From Alphaproteobacteria bacterium UBA1254 (lineage in GTDB: Bacteria; Pseudomonadota; Alphaproteobacteria; RF32; CAG-239), in contig DBVW01000013.1 of NCBI GenBank assembly GCA_002308495.1, forward strand, positions 169-24,581: 24,413 nucleotides of DNA. Direction: 5' to 3'. Position 1 is the first letter of the stretch; the number at the start of each line of letters is the position of its first letter. Below, piece by piece: positions 15,738 through 22,973 of this stretch. Position numbers and translations under genes: made by a program. Under the pieces are notes generated by a model. That model ran no database searches. It was not told the origin of the DNA and was given only the letters and a program-made list of their open reading frames with translations.

Positions 15738-16547
15738 TCAAGAATAGCATGGACCGATAAGGCGTTTCATTTGACCTTCTTCATTATATTCAATCCCCAT
15801 ACCTTGGATACCATTAATTCTTCCTTGAGAATCAAATCTTTCAGACTGCCCATTTTCATCATGATACACTTCAATATAATCAGCTGTTCCCGAAGAAATA
15901 GATTCTGATGTTTCGTAATATTTTGTATTCCATGTTCCTTTTTGCTCATCAAACCATCCCTCTCTTTTATAATCCGGTTCATCTGAAGCAATAGATTCTT
16001 GTGTATAATAGTAAGTCTCGTTATAGTATTGCAAATCTTCATTATAAATAGTTTCTTTTTTCTCATCAGCTTGGTTTGCCGCAACGGATTCCGGCGTTTT
16101 ATAAAGCAAATATGTTTCTTTGCCTGAAGTATCATCAAAATCCCACGTTTCTTTTCTATCCGGCGCGTTGTTAATTATTGACCAGTCGGTATGATAATAC
16201 ACATATGATGTTTGACGGTTATTTGAATCATAAGTCCATTCTTGTTTATTAATCGGATAATCTCGCTCAATATCTTCAGCACTGTTATATACCAAAGATG
16301 ATGTCATATTATTATTGGCGTCATAAGTATATGCGTACCTTTTTGAGGGAGGCATTCCTTCGCCTCCATATATTGTGTTCGTCAAAAGATTGTTGTTTCC
16401 ATCATAGGTAAATTCTGCATAACTGCCGTTATTGTAAACCTCTTTAATCATATTACCATTATCATCATAAAATGCCTCATAGGCCACAACCTTATGAACG
16501 ATAAAAACAGAGAACAGCACCACAATTAATAGGACTTTTCTATTCAT
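15738..16547 (-). CDS. Secreted YD-like repeat protein (cassette copy 2, first gene)
   Basis: A 269-residue protein with a Sec signal peptide (1-22, cleavage after KVVA). Residues 73-228 hold five degenerate units of about 31 residues with the same plan as the copy 1 protein: aromatic-Asp start, SAED/TPESVA/TQESIAS segments and PDYK-type ends. The N-terminus (YDDNGNMIKEVYNNG, FTYDGNNNLL) looks closer to standard YD repeats. It also ends with a near-terminal Cys (GPCYS), as copy 1 does. AAAGGAG precedes the ATG. Fewer and more diverged repeats than copy 1 suggest an old duplication followed by separate repeat expansion or loss. Confidence 0.82.
   Translation of the reverse strand: MNRKVLLIVVLFSVFIVHKVVAYEAFYDDNGNMIKEVYNNGSYAEFTYDGNNNLLTNTIYGGEGMPPSKRYAYTYDANNNMTSSLVYNSAEDIERDYPINKQEWTYDSNNRQTSYVYYHTDWSIINNAPDRKETWDFDDTSGKETYLLYKTPESVAANQADEKKETIYNEDLQYYNETYYYTQESIASDEPDYKREGWFDEQKGTWNTKYYETSESISSGTADYIEVYHDENGQSERFDSQGRINGIQGMGIEYNEEGQMKRLIGPCYS
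15864..16331 (-). repeat. Five degenerate ~31-residue YD-like repeats
   Basis: Codons 73-228 form five in-frame units; the best conserved positions are the aromatic-Asp start, the (S/P)(A/E)(E/S)(D/S)(I/V) helix segment and the PD(Y/R)K end. Confidence 0.7.
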
Positions 16548-16586
16548 TTCTTTCTCCTTTTACTTTTACGTTTCTGATAGCATAAA

Positions 16587-16617
16587 CGTAAAGTTTTAAG
16601 GAACCTATTTTTTTACG
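16587..16617 (-). promoter_or_regulatory. Leader hairpin equivalent in cassette copy 2
   Basis: CGTAAA (16617-16612) can pair with TTTACG (16592-16587), with an inner AGG/CCT pair. A further perfect 8-bp inverted repeat TTACGTTT/AAACGTAA occurs at 16566-16573 and 16584-16591, closer to the start codon. Confidence 0.35.
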
Positions 16618-16700
16618 ATTCCTTATGCAAAAATCATACCTTAATTTTATTGCAAAGTCAAGAAAAATCAATTTTATAGAATCGTAAAAAAATAGATTCC
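16600..16700. repeat. 22-bp inverted repeat flanking the cassette copy 2 promoter
   Basis: The left arm (16600-16621) and the reverse complement of the right arm (16679-16700) agree at 21 of 22 bases, reading GGAA(C/T)CTATTTTTTTACG then ATTC. They enclose 57 bp that contain the whole promoter at 16633-16661. Each arm is itself a GGAA(T/C)C..GATTC-type dyad around an A/T tract. This fits paired operator sites or the ends of an invertible segment. Confidence 0.7.
16633..16661 (-). promoter_or_regulatory. Strong sigma70-type promoter of cassette copy 2
   Basis: Minus strand: -35 TTGACT (16661-16656), 17-bp spacer, -10 TATGAT (16638-16633). The spacer and the A/T-rich upstream flank match the copy 1 promoter almost base for base. 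Confidence 0.8.
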
Positions 16701-16721
16701 TTTTTTGTTTACACTTTAAAG

Positions 16722-16753
16722 AAAAAAGAACCGGGCAAAAGCTCGGTTCTTTT
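16722..16753 (-). terminator. Rho-independent terminator of rpsA
   Basis: On the minus strand GAACCGAGC and GCCCGGTTC form a GC-rich stem with one mismatch and a TTTT loop, followed by a run of T, about 20 bp after the rpsA stop. Confidence 0.88.
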
Positions 16754-16771
16754 AATTTTACTTAAGGCCTG

Positions 16772-18457
16772 TTAGTTGGCTTTTTTCAAAGCTTCGCCTA
16801 AAGCATCGCCCAAAGAAGTGTTTCCGTCATTGGAATTTGCATATTCTTCCAAAGCCTTCTTTTCTTCTTCGATTTCAAAAGCTTTAACAGAAACGCCAAG
16901 TTTACCGTTCTTTCTGTCAACGGAGGTTAATTTTGCTTCCAAAACATCGCCTTCGTGATAGTTCTCGGGATTTTGGCCTTCTTTATCTTTTGAAAGATCG
17001 GCTTTCTTAATCATAGCCGGAATGCCTTCAACTTCAACATTAACGCCTTTGTCATCAATGCTCTTTACGATTGCTTTGACAACATCACCTTTTTTGAGGT
17101 TTTCCAAAGCAAGTGCCGCATTGTTTTCATCCAATTGTTTAATGCCTAAGCTGATGCGTTCTTTTTCAACATCAACGTCAATGATTTTGGCTTTGATTGT
17201 TTGGCCTTTTTCATAATTTTTAACAGCTTCTTCGCCGCTTTCACCCCAAGCGATATCCGAGAGGTGAATCATACCGTCGATTTCATCTGTTAAGCCGACA
17301 AACAAACCAAATTCAGTGATGTTTTTGATTGTGCCTTCAATAACAGATCCGGCCGGATGCTGTTCAACATAAGCTGCCCAAGGATTCGGTTGGCATTGTT
17401 TGATGCCGAGGCTGATTCTTCTCTTTTCGGGATCAACTTCCAAAACCTTAACTTCAACTTCTTCAGATGTTGAAACAATTTTGCCCGGATGAACATTTTT
17501 GCGTGTCCAGCTCATTTCTGAAACGTGAACCAAACCTTCAATGCCGTCTTCGAGCTCAACGAATGCACCGTAATCCGTAATGTTTGTAACAACGCCTTTG
17601 CAAACGTCGCCGACTTTATATTTACCGGCAACGGCTTCCCAAGGATCTTTCTCGAGTTGTTTCATGCCTAAGCTGATGCGTTGTGTATCTTCATTGAATT
17701 TAATAACTTGGACTTTAACCGTTTGACCGACAGATAAAACTTCTGCAGGGTGATTGATACGTTTCCAAGAAATATCGGTAACGTGCAACAAACCGTCAAC
17801 ACCGCCCAAATCAATAAATGCACCGTAATCTGTGATGTTTTTAACCAAACCGTCCAAAACGGCACCTTCTTTGATTGTGTCAATGAGTTCGGCTCTTGCT
17901 TCGGCGCGTGTTTCTTCCAAAACAACACGGCGAGAAACAACGATGTTGCCGCGTTCTCTATCCATTTTCAAAATTTGGAAAGGCTGAGAAATGCCCATCA
18001 AAGGTGTGATGTCTTTAATCGGGCGAATGTCAATTTGAGAGCCCGGCAAGAAAGCGATTGCACCTTGCAAATCAACGGTGAAGCCGCCTTTAACACGACC
18101 GAAAATAACACCGTTAACGCGTTCGCCGGCGTTCATCAATTTCTCGAGTTCTACCCAAGCTTCTTCACGGCGGGCTTTTTCACGAGATAAAACAATGTTG
18201 CCGTCGCGGTCTTCATAACGATCGACCATAACTTCAACAACATCGCCGACTTTTAATTCGGGATTTTGACCGAATTCACGAAGCGGAATGCGACCTTCTG
18301 ATTTGAGGCCGACATCAACCATTGCAAAATCGTCCGTTAAACGAATAATTGTGCCTTTAACAACAGAGCCGACAATACCTTTATCGCCGAACTGTTCGTT
18401 TAAAAGTTCTTCAAAATTTTCTGTTGTTTCAGGGATTTTAAATTCTGTATTTGTCAT
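16772..18457 (-). CDS. rpsA: 30S ribosomal protein S1
   Basis: A 561-residue protein made of six tandem S1 (OB-fold) domains at roughly 30-98, 113-178, 198-266, 283-353, 370-440 and 453-524. The strongest signatures are the repeated ITDYGAFV(E/D)L...GL(V/L)HV(S/T)(D/E)(M/I)SW and RISLG(M/I)KQ motifs. S1 binds mRNA on the 30S subunit and helps initiation on weak or structured leaders. No Shine-Dalgarno is visible before the ATG (the leader is A/T only), as in E. coli rpsA, where this serves autoregulation; that parallel is inference. Unlike in most proteobacteria, cmk is not immediately upstream but about 5.3 kb away. Confidence 0.96.
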   Translation of the reverse strand: MTNTEFKIPETTENFEELLNEQFGDKGIVGSVVKGTIIRLTDDFAMVDVGLKSEGRIPLREFGQNPELKVGDVVEVMVDRYEDRDGNIVLSREKARREEAWVELEKLMNAGERVNGVIFGRVKGGFTVDLQGAIAFLPGSQIDIRPIKDITPLMGISQPFQILKMDRERGNIVVSRRVVLEETRAEARAELIDTIKEGAVLDGLVKNITDYGAFIDLGGVDGLLHVTDISWKRINHPAEVLSVGQTVKVQVIKFNEDTQRISLGMKQLEKDPWEAVAGKYKVGDVCKGVVTNITDYGAFVELEDGIEGLVHVSEMSWTRKNVHPGKIVSTSEEVEVKVLEVDPEKRRISLGIKQCQPNPWAAYVEQHPAGSVIEGTIKNITEFGLFVGLTDEIDGMIHLSDIAWGESGEEAVKNYEKGQTIKAKIIDVDVEKERISLGIKQLDENNAALALENLKKGDVVKAIVKSIDDKGVNVEVEGIPAMIKKADLSKDKEGQNPENYHEGDVLEAKLTSVDRKNGKLGVSVKAFEIEEEKKALEEYANSNDGNTSLGDALGEALKKAN

Positions 18458-18488
18458 AAAAAATAAATTTCAAAAAAATGCCAGACCT

Positions 18489-18517
18489 TATATAAAAAGC
18501 GGACTTGTGCGTGTTAA
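18489..18517 (-). promoter_or_regulatory. Putative rpsA promoter
   Basis: Minus strand: -35 TTAACA (18517-18512), 17-bp spacer, -10 TATATA (18494-18489), about 32 bp before the rpsA ATG and just downstream of a terminator hairpin, so rpsA has its own transcription start. Confidence 0.55.
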
Positions 18518-18526
18518 AAAACTTTG

Positions 18527-18563
18527 AAAAAAGCGCACCCTTTGTTTCAAAGATGCGCTTTTT
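18527..18563 (-). terminator. Rho-independent terminator upstream of rpsA
   Basis: AAAAAGCGCA and TGCGCTTTTTT pair, with an inner CTTTG/CAAAG stem, followed by a T run on the minus strand. The A/T symmetry would also allow function on the plus strand. It is the second of two tandem terminators separating the lipoprotein gene from rpsA. Confidence 0.8.
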
Positions 18564-18630
18564 ATACACCATATTTTTGAAATTTCAAGTGTTTTTTTCG
18601 TTTTAGGCTTATCTATATTACGTTTAAATA

Positions 18631-18685
18631 AAAAAACTCGGCTTTCAAAGCAAATCATTTTCACGATAAGCTTTAGAAAACCGAG
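18631..18685 (-). terminator. Terminator of the lipoprotein-like gene
   Basis: On the minus strand CTCGGTTTTC and GAAAGCCGAG pair, extended by AAAGC/GCTTT inside, followed by seven T. It begins about 10 bp after the TAG of the 18696-19517 gene. Confidence 0.75.
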
Positions 18686-18695
18686 GGAATGTACG

Positions 18696-19517
18696 CTATA
18701 AAATACTACCGCTCTTTTCATCAGTCGCAAATTGCGCAATGATGGCTACGATAATCAAAACAGCGGTTATTATCAGCATTATCTCCATCACAAAGAGGGA
18801 GAAACCTACCCATAAGGCAAAGAATCCATCAAACCATGTATTCCTGTAGGGGTCGAAAATCCAGAAGAAAAAAGAAAGGGTACCTGAAATGCCCCCCGCA
18901 ATAATGCTTATATTGTAAATCGACTCCCAAAGAGGTTTCTCCCACGAAAGCGACAGATAATTATAGTGGAATATGGCAAAAAAATTTGATGTATCCCGTT
19001 TCCAAGTGCCCGTTGCTTTATTAAAGGCAATTCCACAAAACACCACCGATATAAGCAGAATGCACTGAAAAAGAATAAACAATATTTTAAGCAACGGGGT
19101 TGCACAGTCAAATGTTTTTGATTGAGGTCTCACCCAAGCTTTTCTAGCTTCGTTGTAGCAATACGTGATTTTGCCATCTGCTTTTTGGTAGTAATAGGTG
19201 AGTGCCGGAATCAACATACACTTGTCTGCCTTGAACACAACCTTCTGACCGACGCATGCACAGCTCCAAAGAAAGGCAATATTCCGATCAAGGCGAGAGA
19301 AAACTTTTACGCCTTCAGGCGAATAAGCGGAAACTTTGTCTCCTCTGACCTTTACTTTGACACCATTGTCTAAAGAGAACATAGTGCCTTTACCCTCTTT
19401 GATATCAACGATTGTGCTCGCTGATTCAAGAGGTGTGGTCTCAACGGTCTTTTTGCAACCGCCGGCGATCATGGCCATAAGCGCTACCACCATGATAAAA
19501 AGAGTTTTTGTCTTCAT
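18696..19517 (-). CDS. Unrecognised lipoprotein-like multi-pass membrane protein, atypical composition
   Basis: About 273 residues from ATG 19517. A TTG four codons upstream is in frame but gives a less convincing signal peptide. The N-terminus MKTKTLFIMVVALMAMIAGG-C21 is a lipoprotein signal with lipobox (AGGC). The soluble part (22-140) has Cys 86, 88, 100, 120 and 138. Three hydrophobic segments follow (about 142-165, 202-221, 231-263). A lipid-anchored protein that is also polytopic is uncommon. No family was recognised. Codons such as ATA, AGG, GTA, CTC and CTG are frequent, unlike the neighbouring ATT/GTT/TTA-rich genes. There is no Shine-Dalgarno but a strong promoter and terminator of its own, so it looks like an independent acquired unit. 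Confidence 0.7.
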   Translation of the reverse strand: MKTKTLFIMVVALMAMIAGGCKKTVETTPLESASTIVDIKEGKGTMFSLDNGVKVKVRGDKVSAYSPEGVKVFSRLDRNIAFLWSCACVGQKVVFKADKCMLIPALTYYYQKADGKITYCYNEARKAWVRPQSKTFDCATPLLKILFILFQCILLISVVFCGIAFNKATGTWKRDTSNFFAIFHYNYLSLSWEKPLWESIYNISIIAGGISGTLSFFFWIFDPYRNTWFDGFFALWVGFSLFVMEIMLIITAVLIIVAIIAQFATDEKSGSIL

Positions 19518-19558
19518 ATCAATTAACAATAAATATTCATAATTAGATTTCTTCGGGC

Positions 19559-19587
19559 ACTATACCACTTTTTTGACATTTTGTCAA
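19559..19587 (-). promoter_or_regulatory. Strong promoter of the lipoprotein-like gene
   Basis: Minus strand: perfect -35 TTGACA (19587-19582), 17-bp spacer, -10 TATAGT (19564-19559). The predicted leader is only about 35 nt and contains a 5-codon ATG-to-TAA mini-ORF (19540-19523). Confidence 0.75.
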
Positions 19588-19661
19588 GAATTTTTATAGA
19601 AAATATTATTAATAATGCAAGGAAAAAAAAATTTTCTTTACTAAGTTGGTTGAAAAAAATT

Positions 19662-19690
19662 AAAAACCCGCTTGAAAACAGCGGGTTTTA
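19662..19690 (-). terminator. Terminator of rpmJ
   Basis: AAAACCCGCT and AGCGGGTTTTT form a stem with a short loop on the minus strand, followed by A/T-rich sequence with T runs, about 25 bp after the rpmJ stop. Confidence 0.85.
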
Positions 19691-19714
19691 AACTTTTCAA
19701 TGCAATACTAAAGA

Positions 19715-19840
19715 TTATCCCTGACGAGCTTTGAGCTTCGGATTCTTTTTATTGATAACATAAACGCGACCTTTGCGGCGAACAACCTTGCAGTCTTTAT
19801 CGCGCGTTTTCTTAGATTTCAAAGAACTGTAGCACTTCAT
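19715..19840 (-). CDS. rpmJ: 50S ribosomal protein L36
   Basis: Translating the minus strand gives 41 residues: MKCYSSLKSKKTRDKDCKVV followed by RRKGRVYVINKKNPKLKARQG. This is the longer alphaproteobacterial-type L36 with the characteristic VVRRKGRVYVINK core. Only two Cys (3 and 17) are present, so the four-ligand zinc site of other L36 forms is absent. AAAGGAA precedes the ATG. It stands alone with its own promoter and terminator, as is common for this L36 type. Confidence 0.95.
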   Translation of the reverse strand: MKCYSSLKSKKTRDKDCKVVRRKGRVYVINKKNPKLKARQG

Positions 19841-19871
19841 TTTTTTATTCCTTTTCGTTACATTTGCGCGC

Positions 19872-19900
19872 AAGATATTCTAAAAGATATGAATTGTCAA
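19872..19900 (-). promoter_or_regulatory. Putative rpmJ promoter
   Basis: Minus strand: -35 TTGACA (19900-19895), 17-bp spacer, -10 TATCTT (19877-19872), about 32 bp before the rpmJ ATG. Confidence 0.6.
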
Positions 19901-19937
19901 CTAAAATTTTTTTATTTTATGATTTTTTTTATTTTAA

Positions 19938-19965
19938 TTGCTTTTTTACTTATTTTATGTATCAT
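19938..19965 (+). promoter_or_regulatory. Putative promoter of the 19996 gene
   Basis: Plus strand: -35 TTGCTT (19938-19943), 16-bp spacer, -10 TATCAT (19960-19965), 30 bp before the ATG; the ribosome site AAGAGGA lies in between. Confidence 0.45.
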
Positions 19966-19995
19966 GTTCGCATATTTTAATAAGAGGAATAACTT

Positions 19996-20529
19996 ATGAA
20001 AAAAATTTTATTTTATGCTTTTTTGCTTGTTTTGCCTGTCTTAAACGCCAATGCTGCCGAGCCGACCTATATTGAAGAAGTTCGCTCGCTCGGCTATGTT
20101 TCGGGGCAAGGTCTTGCCTGTAAGGCTTCAAAATACGATACTTTTGAGCTTTTAGCCCGCGCGATTTTAATCAGCAAAGCCCAAAGCGATGATATGCAGG
20201 AGCAAGGGATGCGCGCTTTTAATGAAGCCAAAGCCGAAGCTTTTATCTCCAAAATCAAAGATAATATGGCAGATTGTTATCAAATTTCACAAGCTTTTGA
20301 TAATCAACAAATTTTTAAGGCCGTTTTGTATGGTGACGGCACAATTAAAATGCCTGACGGGAAAATCGTTAAACCGCGTCATGCTTATGATGCCACACTT
20401 GTTTATGAAAAAGATCCGAATGCCCGTGATGAGATGATTAAGCTTTATCAAACACAGCATAATGCCATTTTAAACGACCCGAAATTCAAACAAGCTTTGC
20501 GCGAACGTCAGGCTAAAGACGGTTTTTAA
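19996..20529 (+). CDS. Unrecognised exported protein
   Basis: A 177-residue protein with a Sec signal peptide (1-20, cleavage after ANA). The mature part is mostly helical in appearance (ELLARAILISKAQSDDMQEQ, FNEAKAEAFISKIKDNM) with two Cys (42 and 94) that could form a disulfide, and a short Gly/Lys strand segment (LYGDGTIKMPDGKIVKPRHA). No family was recognised; it is probably periplasmic. AAGAGGAA precedes the ATG. ettA starts 32 nt downstream with its own ribosome site, so they may be co-transcribed. Codon use matches the native genes. Confidence 0.75.
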   Translation: MKKILFYAFLLVLPVLNANAAEPTYIEEVRSLGYVSGQGLACKASKYDTFELLARAILISKAQSDDMQEQGMRAFNEAKAEAFISKIKDNMADCYQISQAFDNQQIFKAVLYGDGTIKMPDGKIVKPRHAYDATLVYEKDPNARDEMIKLYQTQHNAILNDPKFKQALRERQAKDGF

Positions 20530-20561
20530 ATCTGCACATTGATTAAGAAGGAAAAGAATAA

Positions 20562-22241
20562 ATGCCCAATTATCAATATGTTTTTGTTATGCAAAATTTA
20601 AGCAAGGTTTTTCCGGGCGGAAAAGAGCTTTTCAAAGGAATTACCCTGTCATTTTTGCCCGGTGCCAAAATCGGTGTTTTAGGTGTAAACGGTGCCGGTA
20701 AATCAACGCTTTTGAAAATTATGGCTGGCGTTGATAAAGAATTTAACGGCGAAGCATGGGCTGCCGACGGCGTCAAAGTCGGTTATTTGGAGCAGGAGCC
20801 GAAGCTTGACCCGAAAAAAAATGTTATCGAAAATGTCATGGACGGCGTTTCCGAAGTCAGAGATTTATTAAAAGAATTTGAAGAGGTTTCGTTAAAATTT
20901 GCCGAACCGATGAGTGATGATGAAATGAACAAACTCATTGAACGCCAGGCAGAACTTTCCGAAAAAATAGATGCGTGCAACGGGTGGGATTTGGAACGAA
21001 CGCTTGAAATTGCGATGGATGCTTTGCGTTGTCCGCCGAAAGATGCTGATGTGATGAAACTTTCGGGCGGTGAAAAAAGGCGTGTTGCTTTATGCAGACT
21101 TCTTCTTTCAAAGCCTGATTTGCTTCTTTTAGACGAGCCGACAAACCATTTGGACGCCGAATCGGTGGCGTGGCTCGAACAACACTTAAAAGACTACAAA
21201 GGAACGGTTGTGATGGTTACCCACGACCGATACTTTTTAGATAACGTGACAGGCTGGATTTTGGAACTTGACCGCGGACAAGGCATTCCTTATGAGGGAA
21301 ATTATTCTTCATGGCTTGAGCAAAAGCAAAAACGTTTGGAACAGGAAGAACGTGAAGAAACAGCCCGTCAAAAAACACTTGCCAATGAGCTCGAATGGAT
21401 TCAAAAGAACCCCAAGGCACGTCAGGCAAAGTCAAAAGCACGTATTAACGCTTATGATGAGTTATTGCAACAATCCGTTAAAGACAAAATCACGCATGCT
21501 TACATCAACATCCCGATGACCGAGCGGTTGGGCGATTTGGTCATTGAGGCGAAAAACATTTCAAAAGCCTTCGGCGACAGGGTTTTGATTGATAATCTCT
21601 CGTTTAAAATTCCGAAAGGGGCAATTGTCGGCATTATCGGGCCGAACGGCGCCGGCAAAACAACCTTATTTAAGATGATTACCGGTCAGGAAAAGCCTGA
21701 TTCGGGTGAAATCAGAATAGGCGACACGGTCGATTTGGGCTATGTTGACCAAACCCGCGACGAATTGAGCGCCGATAAAACCGTTTGGGAAGAAATTTCG
21801 GATGGGCTTGATATGATGATGCTCGGCAAAAAACAGATGCCAAGCCGCGCTTATGTCGGTCAGTTTAACTTTAAGAGTGCCGATCAGCAAAAGAAGGTCG
21901 GTCAGCTTTCGGGCGGTGAGCGCAACAGAGTGCATCTTGCAAAAATGCTCAAAAAAGGCGCAAATGTTATTTTGCTTGATGAGCCGACAAATGATTTGGA
22001 CGTTGATACACTCCGCTCTTTGGAAGAAGGCATTATGGCATATCCCGGGTGCGTTTTGGTAACCTCACACGACCGCTGGTTTCTAGACCGCTTGGCGACG
22101 CACATTTTGGCTTATGAAGACGAAGGGCATGTCGAATGGTTTGAAGGAAACTTCGAAGAATATGAAAAAGACAAACGCAGACGCTTGGGTGATGAGGCCG
22201 TCAAACCCCACCGCTTAAAATACAAAAAACTTGAGAGATAA
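20562..22241 (+). CDS. ettA: Energy-dependent translational throttle protein EttA (ABC-F)
   Basis: A 559-residue soluble protein with two ABC cassettes and no membrane segment. Walker A motifs GVNGAGKST (41-49) and GPNGAGKTT (about 360-368), signatures LSGGEKRRV and LSGGERNRV, and Walker B LLLLDEPTNHLD and VILLDEPTNDLD are all intact. The full-length similarity (YQYVFVMQNLSKVFPGGKE start, DRGQGIPYEGNYSSWLEQK, long arm/linker) matches EttA. EttA binds the ribosomal E site and gates entry into elongation according to the ATP/ADP ratio. AAGAAGGA precedes the ATG. The amidase gene follows after 1 nt. Confidence 0.95.
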   Translation: MPNYQYVFVMQNLSKVFPGGKELFKGITLSFLPGAKIGVLGVNGAGKSTLLKIMAGVDKEFNGEAWAADGVKVGYLEQEPKLDPKKNVIENVMDGVSEVRDLLKEFEEVSLKFAEPMSDDEMNKLIERQAELSEKIDACNGWDLERTLEIAMDALRCPPKDADVMKLSGGEKRRVALCRLLLSKPDLLLLDEPTNHLDAESVAWLEQHLKDYKGTVVMVTHDRYFLDNVTGWILELDRGQGIPYEGNYSSWLEQKQKRLEQEEREETARQKTLANELEWIQKNPKARQAKSKARINAYDELLQQSVKDKITHAYINIPMTERLGDLVIEAKNISKAFGDRVLIDNLSFKIPKGAIVGIIGPNGAGKTTLFKMITGQEKPDSGEIRIGDTVDLGYVDQTRDELSADKTVWEEISDGLDMMMLGKKQMPSRAYVGQFNFKSADQQKKVGQLSGGERNRVHLAKMLKKGANVILLDEPTNDLDVDTLRSLEEGIMAYPGCVLVTSHDRWFLDRLATHILAYEDEGHVEWFEGNFEEYEKDKRRRLGDEAVKPHRLKYKKLER

Positions 22242-22242
22242 A

Positions 22243-22944
22243 ATGAAACAAATTCCTTTGCCTTATTTTGATGAACGAAATGCAAAAATTGATATGATTG
22301 TTGTCCATGCCGTGGCACATTCGTTCAAAGACGCCGTTGATGGTTTTAAGAGCCATGAAGTTTCACCGCATTATATCATTGATGAAAAAGGAAAAATTTA
22401 TCAGTGTGTTGCTGATGATAAGCGCGCATGGCATGCCGGCGTGAGCTTTTGGAGGGGGCAGGAAAACCTTAATCACAACTCAATCGGTATTGAGCTTTGT
22501 TCCGAAAGTTTCGGGCAAAAAAAATATCCCTTTTCTCAAATTTCGGCGCTCATCCGACTTTGTCAGCATCTAAAGCGCAAATATCACATTAAAAAAGAGC
22601 GGATTTTGGCCCATTCGGATATCGCACCGACAAGAAAAGCCGACCCCGGCAAAGCATTCCCTTGGGCTTATTTTGCAAAACACGGTTTGGGCGTTTGGTA
22701 TGATGTCAAAAACACACAAAAAGTTAATCTTAAAGATGAAAAAACGCTTTTGGGCGACATCGGTTATGATATTTCAAATTTTAACGCCGCAAAATGGGCG
22801 TTTATTCGTCATTTCATGGGAAAATATGTGCCCGATGACACAATTAAAAATTTGGAAGAAAAACCGTATCCCGATAAAATTAACATTCCTCAAGATGAGT
22901 TTTTAAAAGTTTTGAAAGCGGTTTGGTTTGAGATTCAAAAATAA
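22243..22944 (+). CDS. N-acetylmuramoyl-L-alanine amidase, AmpD/AmiD-like (Amidase_2)
   Basis: About 233 residues from ATG 22243, one base after the ettA TAA. An upstream in-frame TTG at 22231 would overlap ettA and is less likely. The amidase_2 zinc ligands are visible: H22 (IVVHAVAH), H124 (ILAHSDIAPTRKADPG) and D134; E84 lies in SIGIEL and SPHYIIDEKGKIYQ is typical. The C-terminal GYDISNFNAAKWAFIRHFMG resembles a peptidoglycan-binding-like helical module. No signal peptide, so a cytoplasmic AmpD-type role in recycling anhydro-muropeptides is favoured, although the domain layout is also like AmiD. It cleaves the lactyl-amide bond between MurNAc and the stem peptide. Confidence 0.88.
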   Translation: MKQIPLPYFDERNAKIDMIVVHAVAHSFKDAVDGFKSHEVSPHYIIDEKGKIYQCVADDKRAWHAGVSFWRGQENLNHNSIGIELCSESFGQKKYPFSQISALIRLCQHLKRKYHIKKERILAHSDIAPTRKADPGKAFPWAYFAKHGLGVWYDVKNTQKVNLKDEKTLLGDIGYDISNFNAAKWAFIRHFMGKYVPDDTIKNLEEKPYPDKINIPQDEFLKVLKAVWFEIQK

Positions 22945-22973
22945 AGAAAAGCCTCTCGAAAGAGAGGCTTTTC
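22945..22973. terminator. Bidirectional rho-independent terminator
   Basis: AAGAAAAGCCTCTC and GAGAGGCTTTTCTT form a perfect stem with a GAAA tetraloop between the amidase stop and the convergent gene whose TAA is at 22976-22974. A/T tracts on both sides serve both strands. Confidence 0.92.

Noticed and set aside
18577..18588. 12-bp palindrome TTGAAATTTCAA between the two terminators
   Set aside because: It lies between terminators with no promoter beside it; A/T-rich palindromes of this size are expected by chance.
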